From: Ktedonobacter sp.
GTDB lineage: Bacteria; Chloroflexota; Ktedonobacteria; Ktedonobacterales; Ktedonobacteraceae
Reading direction: 5' to 3'
NCBI GenBank assembly: GCA_003450555.1
Contig: DMFQ01000071.1
Location: forward strand, 861 to 5,915
DNA: 5,055 bases
Shown here one piece after another: positions 1 to 5,055 of the stretch (position 1 is its first letter; the number at the start of each line of letters is the position of its first letter). Under the pieces are notes generated by a model. The model did not search any database. It was not told where the DNA came from and saw only the letters and a list, made by a program, of their open reading frames with translations. The translations under genes and the position numbers were made by a program.

Positions 1-26
1 GTTGTGCACTATGCTTATTAACGGTC

Positions 27-98
27 TTATGCATCTGCCAGGGAGATATCCCCAATCACCGGGTCTGGCGTTTTTTGCGCTAAATTGAAGGTATACAT
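27..98 (-). CDS. Candidate 23-residue small protein or leader peptide, unknown function
   Basis: On the minus strand an ATG at 98 opens 23 codons, starting MYTFNLAQKT and ending ISLADA, then TAA at 29-27. An ORF this short could be chance, so the case rests on its signals. GAGG sits seven bases before the ATG (minus strand 109-106), and a near-consensus promoter (TTAACA, 18-bp spacer, TATAAT) lies about 35 bases further up. The peptide has no membrane segment, cysteine or motif that I recognise. It could be a free small protein, a leader peptide for a gene beyond the left edge, or the start of a longer gene broken by a stop or frameshift. Only 26 bases remain to its left, so these cannot be told apart. 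Confidence 0.35.
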   Translation of the reverse strand: MYTFNLAQKTPDPVIGDISLADA

Positions 99-134
99 TT
101 CATCACCTCACAAAATAAAACATCGAACAGGTGT

Positions 135-164
135 ATTATATTTCAAAAACCCGTTCTATGTTAA
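135..164 (-). promoter_or_regulatory. Sigma70-type promoter reading left
   Basis: Read on the minus strand, TTAACA (164-159, 5 of 6 matches to the -35 consensus) is followed after 18 bases by a perfect TATAAT (140-135). Transcription would start near 128, about 30 bases before the ATG at 98, leaving room for the GAGG ribosome site. Spacing and downstream context fit a real promoter. The surrounding DNA is AT-rich, which raises the chance of a coincidental match. Confidence 0.5.
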
Positions 165-179
165 GTTTTTCAATCATCT

Positions 180-206
180 TTGACACAAAATAACCTAGCA
201 TATCGT
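180..206 (+). promoter_or_regulatory. Possible promoter of the topoisomerase-reductase unit
   Basis: A perfect -35 hexamer TTGACA lies at 180-185. The best -10 candidate is TATCGT at 201-206 (4 of 6 matches) with a short 15-base spacer, so the -10 is weak and the promoter may need an activator or another sigma factor. The transcript would begin near 213, about 40 bases before the GTG at 254. The -35 box lies only 15 bases from the -35 box of the leftward promoter, so one bound regulator could affect both. Confidence 0.35.
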
Positions 207-253
207 GAAAGAGTAGTAAGAGTAGCCCGTAATTAGCAAGTGAAAGTACCCTC

Positions 254-1387
254 GTGACAACAACACAAACATCGCAAACAACACAGATCAATCCAACACA
301 AGACGACTCGCCTTGTGAGGAAGAAATAGTCAACCCGGCTGAAATCGCCAAATCCGCTGGCCTGCGCTATGTCAGCGACACCGACCCAGGTATCCGGCGC
401 AAGCGCGCCGGCAAAAACTTCAGTTACATTGGCCTTGACGGAAAGCCGATTCACGACCAGGAGGTGTTGCGCCGTATTCGCTCATTGGGTATCCCTCCCG
501 CCTGGAATAATGTATGGATATGTCCAAAACCCAATGGGCATATCCAGGCAAACGGGCGCGACGCGAAGGGGCGCAAACAGTACCGATACCATCCCCACTG
601 GCGCGAAGTACGCGATGAGACTAAATACAACCGCATGATTGCCTTTGGTGAGGCATTGCCCACTATTCGCGCTCGCATCAGCCACGATTTGAAGCTGCCA
701 GGTCTCCACCGGGAAAAAGTCCTTGCAGCCGTTGTCTGGCTGCTCGACACGACCGCCATCCGTGTGGGCAACGAGGAATACGCCAAAGAGAACGGTTCGT
801 TCGGCCTGACCACGCTGCGCAACCAGCATGTCGATATCTCCGGTTCAAAAATATACTTCCATTTTCGCGGCAAAAGTGGTAAAGAGCACACTGTCTCTGT
901 CCAAAATCGCCAACTCGCCAGAATCGTGAAACGCTGTCAGGACCTGCCCGGATACGAGCTTTTTCAATATATCGACGACAATGGACAGCGCTCGACCATC
1001 GAATCTGCTGATGTGAACGACTACTTACGCCAGGTTTCCGGTAGAGACTTCACCGCTAAAGACTTCCGTACCTGGGCTGGTACCGTCTTTGCCATGGATG
1101 CCCTCCAGAATTTGGGGGAAGCAGAAAATCAGACCCAGGCGAAGAAAAAAGTGGGGCAGGCCATCGAAGTGGCCGCGGAGCATCTCGGCAATACCAAAAC
1201 TATCTGCCGTAAATGCTATGTGCATCCCGCCGTAGTCGATGCCTATCTTGAAGGAACTCTGCTCACCAGCTTGAGCCAACAACATGATGAGTCTGCATCG
1301 GATGCAAGCGGTTTACGTCCAGAGGAAACGCATGTATTGCAGTTTCTCAAACAACAAGCGGAGGGCCTGCAAGAGTTGAATAGATAA
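254..1387 (+). CDS. DNA topoisomerase IB (poxvirus/bacterial-type)
   Basis: This 377-residue protein should relax positive and negative supercoils without ATP by nicking one strand through a 3'-phosphotyrosine. A Thr/Gln-rich leader (about 1-25) precedes the N-terminal DNA-clamp domain (about 35-90: YVSDTDPGIRRKRAG, IPPAW, VWICP) and the catalytic domain (about 95-335). Catalytic residues seen are R170 in RVGNEEYA, K207 in GKSGK, R272 in KDFRTW, N313 and the nucleophile Y322 in CRKCYVHP. Their spacing equals that of Deinococcus radiodurans TopIB as I recall it (R137, K174, R239, N280, Y289), including Asn where the vaccinia enzyme has His. The GTG at 254 is the only start codon between the in-frame TAA at 230 and the conserved N-terminus. 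No strong Shine-Dalgarno precedes it, so translation may be weak. The reductase follows 11 bases after the stop, probably in the same operon. Confidence 0.95.
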   Translation: MTTTQTSQTTQINPTQDDSPCEEEIVNPAEIAKSAGLRYVSDTDPGIRRKRAGKNFSYIGLDGKPIHDQEVLRRIRSLGIPPAWNNVWICPKPNGHIQANGRDAKGRKQYRYHPHWREVRDETKYNRMIAFGEALPTIRARISHDLKLPGLHREKVLAAVVWLLDTTAIRVGNEEYAKENGSFGLTTLRNQHVDISGSKIYFHFRGKSGKEHTVSVQNRQLARIVKRCQDLPGYELFQYIDDNGQRSTIESADVNDYLRQVSGRDFTAKDFRTWAGTVFAMDALQNLGEAENQTQAKKKVGQAIEVAAEHLGNTKTICRKCYVHPAVVDAYLEGTLLTSLSQQHDESASDASGLRPEETHVLQFLKQQAEGLQELNR

Positions 1388-1398
1388 GGAGCAAAGAT

Positions 1399-2773
1399 AT
1401 GGCAAACCAGGAATATGATCTACTTGTAATCGGCGCGGGAGCAGCTGGTAGTACCGCTGCTTCAACCGCAGCTGAGGCTGGAAAGCGAGTAGCGCTGCTA
1501 GAGCGTGACAAAATCGGAGGCACCTGTCTCAACTATGGCTGTGATCCGACCAAGACAATGATCTATATTGCCGATTTGCTGTACAAAGTTCGCCATGCAG
1601 AACGCTTTGGGTTACGCATACGCGAGGCAAGCTTTGACTGGAAACTCGGTGCTGTCATGGGTGCAGCAGGCGCAAAAGCGTGTTCGTGGCGGCACCTCCG
1701 AGGAGGCCGCTGCCTCGTTAGCGCAAAAGGGCATTGAAGTAATGATAGGTGAGGCTGTCTTTCTCTCTCCACATGAACTATCTATCGCGGGAAAAGCACT
1801 TTCTGCCTCGCAGATCATCATTGCCACTGGGGACGAGAACATTGTTCCAACTATTGACGGACTGAACGATGTTGGCTATATCACCAATGTCCAGGCGGTC
1901 TCTCTACCTACCCTGCCGCGTCGCCTGGCAATTCTTGGAGGGGGAGCGATCGGGATGGAATTTGCCCAACTGTTTCATCGTTTTGGCGCGGAGGTTACAG
2001 TATTGGAGCATGGCACGGCTTTGCTGGACAAGGAAGATCGCGAACTGGCCGATACGCTTTGCACACTGTTATCAAACGAAGGGTTGCGCCTGGAAACCAA
2101 TGTAGAACTGCGTCGAGTACAACGTGATCCAGAGGGCAAATGCCTGACCATTTGTTGTAATAAACGTGAAGAGGAAGAACTGGTGGTAGACGAAATCTTG
2201 CTTGCCATAGGTCGCAAGCCCTCGCTTAGCTCGCTTCAACTTGAGAAAGCTGGAGTTAAGACATCCAAAAAAGGTATCGTAGTTGACGCGACGCTGCGCA
2301 CCAGCCAGCGCCATATCTGGGCTGCGGGCGATGTTACAGGCGCATTACAATTCACACATGTTGCTTATGAACAAGGAAAACTGGCCGTGCAGAATGCCTT
2401 TGCTCATGCCCCTCAGCCTTTTGATGACCACGTCATACCATGGGTGACCTATACAAATCCCGCACTCGGTCACGTGGGGAAAACAGAAGAACAGTTGCGG
2501 CAGGACGATGTAGAGTACCGGGTCGGTCGTATGTTTTTAAAGGATGTTGAACGCGCCGTCGCTGAAGGAAAAACCGAAGGATTGGTGAAATTGCTGGTCG
2601 ACCAGCAGGGAACGATCCTTGGAGGGCATATTCTGGCGGAAGGTGCAGGTGATCTGCTCGCGCCCATCATCCTGGCTATGCAAGCAGGTATACCTGTCGA
2701 AAAGCTTGCTGCAACTATAATGCCATACCCAAATATGGTGGAGGGAGTGCGCTGGGCAGCCGATAAAGTATAA
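1399..2773 (+). pseudogene. FAD-dependent pyridine nucleotide-disulfide oxidoreductase, interrupted by a frameshift
   Basis: Two overlapping frames together encode one class I flavoprotein disulfide reductase (the lipoamide dehydrogenase/mercuric reductase superfamily). The first frame runs from ATG 1399 (AAGGAG at 1386-1391) to a stop at 1737. The second is in register from about 1661 to TAA at 2773. Removing one G from the GGG at 1659-1661 joins them into 457 residues, a normal family length. On that joined protein, the FAD motif GAGAAG is near 12-17, the redox cysteines are C43 and C48 in GGTCLNYGCDPTK, IIIATG is at 139-144, the NAD(P)H motif GGGAIGME starts at 180, and the second FAD motif AAGD ends at D311. 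The dimerisation domain starts near 347. The usual C-terminal HPxxxE is YPNMVE (Y443), so the catalytic His is absent. There is no N-terminal heavy-metal domain and no C-terminal Cys pair, which argues against a true mercuric reductase. The substrate is unknown. The break may be a real mutation or a sequencing error; the intact remainder suggests it is recent or artefactual. Confidence 0.85.
1657..1664 (+). other. Frameshift site in the reductase gene
   Basis: Up to the ATG codon at 1657-1659 the first frame reads family-like sequence (ASFDWKLGAVM). After it, that frame turns into low-quality sequence (GAAGAKACSW) and stops at 1737. Reading from GTG at 1661 in the next frame gives VQQAQKRVRGGTSEE and then the expected GIEVMIGEA segment. 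One extra base in the GGG run 1659-1661 explains the shift most simply. A change a few codons either side would give nearly the same protein. Confidence 0.8.
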
Positions 2774-2842
2774 TCACTTCTCTGCAACTAACCTCATTCC
2801 TCATTCGTGCAATATAAAGAACCCCAACTTTTGAGAATAAGT

Positions 2843-2872
2843 TTGCGAAGAAAAAATGCCATTTCATATAAT
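2843..2872 (+). promoter_or_regulatory. Promoter of the first Ser/Thr kinase
   Basis: TTGCGA (2843-2848, 4 of 6 matches to TTGACA), an 18-base spacer and a perfect TATAAT (2867-2872) form a sigma70-type promoter. Transcription would start near 2879, giving a leader of about 29 bases before the GTG at 2908 that contains the GAGG ribosome site. This fits the kinase being transcribed separately from the reductase. Confidence 0.5.
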
Positions 2873-2897
2873 GAAGACAATATTCTATCCAGCATTT

Positions 2898-2901
2898 GAG
2901 G
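2898..2901 (+). promoter_or_regulatory. Ribosome binding site that fixes the kinase start at GTG 2908
   Basis: GAGG at 2898-2901 stands six bases before GTG 2908. The alternative in-frame start, TTG 2896, overlaps this site and has no ribosome site of its own. The paralogous kinase at the right edge has the same arrangement (TTTGAGGT, then six bases from GAGG to GTGCAAGA), and its protein begins MQEVQ against MQDVH here. Two copies sharing the layout make GTG the better start. Confidence 0.75.
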
Positions 2902-2907
2902 TGTAGT

Positions 2908-4506
2908 GTGCAAGATGTTCATGCGATGCTTCCGGTAGGGACGCTCATAGGTGATCGTTATACTATAGTAGGGCTGCTCGGCAAGGGCGGATTCAGCGCT
3001 GTCTACCTCGTGAGAGATCAGCGTGTCCGGGGCAACCTGTTTGCCCTTAAAGAGATGACCGATACGAGCAAACAAGAGCGCGCTCGTTTCGCCTTCGAGT
3101 GCGAGCTTCTCAAGCGGCTGGACCATTCTGCTCTGCCCCGCGTCTACCGTTCTTTAGCGGACGATCAAAATAATCGCTCCTACATGCTCATGGACTACAT
3201 CGAGGGCCCAAACCTGGAGACGCTGCGGCAAAAGCAGCCGCAGAAGCGTTTTCCCCTTTCACAAGCTATGAGCATGATGGCACCCATTTTCGAAGCCATC
3301 TCATATCTGCATAGACAGCGGCCGCCAATTATACATCGGGATATCAAACCCTCCAATATCATTGTGCCGACTTCAGGTGATCAAACCGTGCTGGTTGACT
3401 TTGGCATCGCGAAAGAATTCGACCCGGACTCAACAACCACCGCTGTTCGCCGCTGTTCACCCGGCTTTGGCGCGCCCGAACAATATAATAGAGGCACCAA
3501 CACCCGTACTGATATTTATGGACTGGGAGCTACCCTCTATACGGTGCTGACTGGCGTCGTTCCCGATGACGCATTCTATCGCATGACAAACATGGGAAGC
3601 GGTAATGGCGATCCACTTGAGCCGGTCAATCAGCTCAATCCGAGCATTCCAGCTCACGTATCTGATGCCATTCAACGCGCTATGAATCTCAATATCGAAG
3701 ACCGTTTCCCTACCGCTGGACAATTCTGGCAGGCCTTAAGTGCCCCTTCCGTTCAGCCTATGACTCCCATGCCCGCTGTACACGACCCACTTACGCCTGC
3801 ACCCGTAGTATCTATCGTTGCGAATAGCGCGCCAGGTTCTCTTACCACTCAGCCGCAGGAAGCCCCTGAGCGCACCAGGAGTCGTATCCTGTTGCCACTA
3901 TTGCTGGTCATTCTTGCGCTCGGGCTGCTTTCTGGCCTTGCAGCTGCTTTCTGGCCTTTCATTACAGGGCACCAGGGGACACAAACGGTCACACCGACCG
4001 CAGTCGTTCAACACAAAGTTACACCGGCGACTGCGCCTACAGCTAAACCAACTCCTGCGCACGCTCGTGCGGGTTCAAACCCGCTTCCTACTGCGACCCC
4101 AATACCGACTACAGCTCCAACTTCACCGCCTGCCCCGTCGCTCTATCCAAATGTTGCCGGGACGCATTATGGTACTGTGCATAACACGACGGGGAACCTC
4201 AACGCGAACATGTCTGTTTCGCTCTTCCAGAATCAGGGCAATATCAGTGGGAACGTCACTATTGGTCAACCGCTCCAGGGCAGCGGCCCCATCACCAGTG
4301 GTTCTGTCCAGAAAAACAACTATATTCAGTTTACTGTTCAGGGTTACAATGGTCATGCTCCACTCTGGTTCAATGGCACCGTGCAATCAAACGGCAATAT
4401 GGGTGGTCAATATTGCAGCATCGATCAAACGGGCCTTTGCAATGCTAACTCTGGTGGACAGGGCACGTGGGGGGTTGGCGCCATCGCCTCTTCTTCAGGC
4501 TCTTAA
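2908..4506 (+). CDS. Membrane-anchored Ser/Thr protein kinase with a C-terminal extracytoplasmic domain
   Basis: This 532-residue Hanks-type (PknB-like) kinase should phosphorylate Ser/Thr in the cytoplasm and sense something outside. The kinase domain spans about 18-277: Gly loop GKGGFS 25-30, ATP-binding K48 (FALK), helix-C E64, HRDIKPSN with catalytic D145 and N150, D164 in DFG, APE 189-191, D202 in DIYGLG, and R266. All key residues are present, so it should be active; S175 and T176-T178 are plausible activation-loop sites. A Pro-rich linker (about 278-320) and basic ERTRSR precede one membrane helix (about 327-352). A Pro/Thr/Ala-rich stalk (about 358-411) follows, then a Gly/Asn-rich, probably beta-sheet domain (412-532) with repeated G-x-(I/V)-x-G-x-V patterns and C503/C511, a possible disulfide. 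No PASTA, WD40 or TPR repeats are visible. The start is GTG 2908. The ligand and targets are unknown. Confidence 0.93.
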   Translation: MQDVHAMLPVGTLIGDRYTIVGLLGKGGFSAVYLVRDQRVRGNLFALKEMTDTSKQERARFAFECELLKRLDHSALPRVYRSLADDQNNRSYMLMDYIEGPNLETLRQKQPQKRFPLSQAMSMMAPIFEAISYLHRQRPPIIHRDIKPSNIIVPTSGDQTVLVDFGIAKEFDPDSTTTAVRRCSPGFGAPEQYNRGTNTRTDIYGLGATLYTVLTGVVPDDAFYRMTNMGSGNGDPLEPVNQLNPSIPAHVSDAIQRAMNLNIEDRFPTAGQFWQALSAPSVQPMTPMPAVHDPLTPAPVVSIVANSAPGSLTTQPQEAPERTRSRILLPLLLVILALGLLSGLAAAFWPFITGHQGTQTVTPTAVVQHKVTPATAPTAKPTPAHARAGSNPLPTATPIPTTAPTSPPAPSLYPNVAGTHYGTVHNTTGNLNANMSVSLFQNQGNISGNVTIGQPLQGSGPITSGSVQKNNYIQFTVQGYNGHAPLWFNGTVQSNGNMGGQYCSIDQTGLCNANSGGQGTWGVGAIASSSGS

Positions 4507-4560
4507 CTTGAACATTTCGGTCGTCCATTTTCTCATCTTATTCTATACTAAAAAAATGAG

Positions 4561-4596
4561 AGATTCTCGTTTTATATTGTATAGGGGAGAGAATCT
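4561..4596. repeat. 8-bp inverted repeat
   Basis: AGATTCTC (4561-4568) and GAGAATCT (4589-4596) are exact reverse complements with 20 bases between them, starting 55 bases after the first kinase's stop codon. In RNA this would be a modest stem with a large loop. No T-run follows, so it is a poor intrinsic terminator. Its loop contains the left arm of the 12-bp repeat, so the two structures could not form together. Confidence 0.4.
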
Positions 4597-4646
4597 GGTA
4601 GAACGAAATGGTTTCACTATTTACATGTAAACTCTACAATATAAAA
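4570..4646. repeat. 12-bp inverted repeat flanking a 53-base spacer
   Basis: TTTTATATTGTA (4570-4581) is the exact reverse complement of TACAATATAAAA (4635-4646). The AT-rich arms are weak as an RNA stem but would suit a pair of operator half-sites or a protein-bound DNA loop. The right arm overlaps the candidate -10 element of a promoter for the second kinase. A chance match is possible in such AT-rich DNA, though twelve exact bases is more than usual. Confidence 0.45.
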
Positions 4647-4647
4647 T
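4620..4647 (+). promoter_or_regulatory. Weak candidate promoter of the second kinase
   Basis: TTTACA (4620-4625, 5 of 6) and TAAAAT (4642-4647, 5 of 6) are separated by 16 bases. Transcription would start near 4654, leaving a leader of about 108 bases before GTG 4762. Nothing closer to the gene scored better by eye; AATACT at 4730-4735 lacks a well-spaced -35. The AT-rich setting lowers confidence. Confidence 0.25.
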
Positions 4648-4761
4648 ATTTTGTTCCCTGGTGCTTATTTCATGCTAGCTACCAATGAAACTCTGTCGAT
4701 TAACCTGCTCCCTAACGCAAAAAAATTGAAATACTAACCTGGAAATTATTTGAGGTCAAGG

Positions 4762-5055
4762 GTGCAAGAGGTACAGTCAATACTTCCTGTTGGAAGTGTG
4801 ATACGCGAGCGCTACGTAGTTGAGTCTCTGCTTGGGAAAGGCGGATTTGGCGTTGTTTATCGCGTCAGTGATTTACGCGTCAAGGGCAATCAATATGCCC
4901 TCAAAGAAGTCATCGAACCGCAGGGAAAGGACCGCACCAGAAAAGATAAAAATCGCTTTACCTTCGAAGGGGATGTGCTCAAACGCCTGGACCACCGCGC
5001 TTTGCCGCGCGTATATCGCGCATTTGAAGACGACGCGCATGAGCGTGCCTATATG
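4762..5055 (+). CDS. Ser/Thr protein kinase, N-terminal part (runs off the right edge)
   Basis: GTG 4762, six bases after GAGG (4752-4755), opens a frame with no stop to the window end: 98 residues of a second Hanks-type kinase. Visible are LPVG near 8-11, RYVVESLLGKGGFG (Gly loop 25-30), the ATP-binding K48 in YALKE and helix-C E69 in RFTFEGDVLKRLDH. By hand count about 55% of aligned positions match the upstream kinase, with one five-residue insertion between about residues 51 and 64. The pair therefore looks like a tandem duplication. The catalytic loop, DFG motif and any membrane or sensor domain lie beyond the window, so activity and topology cannot be judged. It is co-directional with the first kinase, 255 bases downstream. 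Confidence 0.9.
   Translation, partial: MQEVQSILPVGSVIRERYVVESLLGKGGFGVVYRVSDLRVKGNQYALKEVIEPQGKDRTRKDKNRFTFEGDVLKRLDHRALPRVYRAFEDDAHERAYM

Larger units (their letters stand above)
2774..2907. other. Intergenic region between the reductase and the kinase
   Basis: This 134-base gap is AT-rich toward its right end and holds the kinase promoter and ribosome site. I see no convincing Rho-independent terminator for the upstream unit. The only inverted repeat noticed is a 5-bp AACTT/AAGTT pair around 2827-2842, with no T-run after it. The upstream transcript may end by a factor-dependent route or read through. Confidence 0.5.
4507..4761. other. AT-rich intergenic region between the two kinases
   Basis: These 255 bases contain two inverted repeats (4561-4596 and 4570-4646), a 10-base palindrome TTACATGTAA (4621-4630), a possible promoter (4620-4647) and the GAGG site (4752-4755) of the second kinase. 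I see no convincing protein-coding gene and no classic hairpin plus T-run terminator. A run of A residues (4719-4725) close to the second kinase is on the wrong strand to act as a terminator tail for rightward transcription. Confidence 0.5.

Noticed and set aside
451..891. Minus-strand 146-codon ORF opposite the topoisomerase
   Set aside because: It lies antisense to highly conserved topoisomerase sequence. It has Trp/Arg/Ser-rich shadow composition and no recognisable domain.
1651..1670. Programmed +1 ribosomal frameshift in the reductase
   Set aside because: The site (GTC ATG GGT GCA) has no stop or rare-codon pause at the shift point, no internal Shine-Dalgarno-like stimulator and no evident downstream structure. 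A one-base indel is the simpler explanation.
1399..2773. Mercuric reductase (MerA) assignment
   Set aside because: The N-terminal redox motif and overall fold fit the superfamily, but the NmerA domain and the C-terminal vicinal cysteines needed for Hg(II) handling are absent, and no mer genes are nearby.
2807..2899. Short ORF from GTG 2807 ending at the TGA next to the kinase ribosome site
   Set aside because: No ribosome site lies upstream and it runs through the kinase promoter. Thirty codons is within chance expectation.
2794..3126. Minus-strand 110-codon ORF covering the kinase promoter and N-lobe
   Set aside because: Most of it is antisense to the conserved kinase Gly loop and Lys region, and it shows no motif or separate evidence.
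3818..4630. A 270-codon plus-strand ORF overlapping the kinase's membrane, stalk and ectodomain region
   Set aside because: It is an out-of-frame shadow of the kinase. Its product is Arg/Leu/Ser-rich without motifs, while the kinase frame has clear domain order.
4556..4630. Short ORF ATG 4556 to TAA 4630 (24 residues, starts MRDSRFILYR)
   Set aside because: No Shine-Dalgarno precedes the ATG. It is the tail of a shadow frame and overlaps the inverted repeats.

Overview
The window looks like chromosomal DNA of a Ktedonobacter-like member of the Chloroflexota. This is an inference. It rests on roughly 50% G+C, GTG starts behind GAGG Shine-Dalgarno sites, a bacterial type IB topoisomerase, and above all a tandem pair of Hanks-type Ser/Thr kinases beginning M-Q-(D/E)-V...LPVG. 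The complete kinase carries a membrane segment, a Pro/Thr stalk and a small beta-rich ectodomain. No mobile element, CRISPR array, tRNA or rRNA was seen.

Layout, left to right. (1) Positions 1-253 form a divergent intergenic region. A good sigma70-type promoter and ribosome site point left, toward a 23-codon ORF on the minus strand (98 to 27). A perfect TTGACA faces right, toward the first large gene. (2) Positions 254-1387 encode a complete type IB DNA topoisomerase with all expected catalytic residues. (3) Eleven bases later, behind AAGGAG, is a flavin-dependent pyridine nucleotide-disulfide oxidoreductase (1399-2773). It is split by one frame change at the GGG run 1659-1661; removing one G restores a 457-residue protein. 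It keeps the N-terminal redox cysteine pair, but a Tyr replaces the usual C-terminal catalytic His. (4) A 134-base gap holds a promoter for a membrane-anchored Ser/Thr kinase (2908-4506). I move its start from the first possible TTG at 2896 to the GTG at 2908. (5) A 255-base AT-rich gap contains a 12-bp inverted repeat that encloses one arm of a second, 8-bp repeat. (6) The first 98 codons of a second, paralogous kinase begin at GTG 4762 and run off the right edge.

The topoisomerase and the reductase appear to be co-transcribed, but nothing in the sequence ties their activities together. The kinases look like separately promoted one-component signalling receptors, with the kinase inside the cell and the sensor outside, arising from a local duplication. 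The points most worth checking are the frameshifted reductase with its altered active site, the uncharacterised kinase ectodomain, and the divergent short ORF at the left edge.
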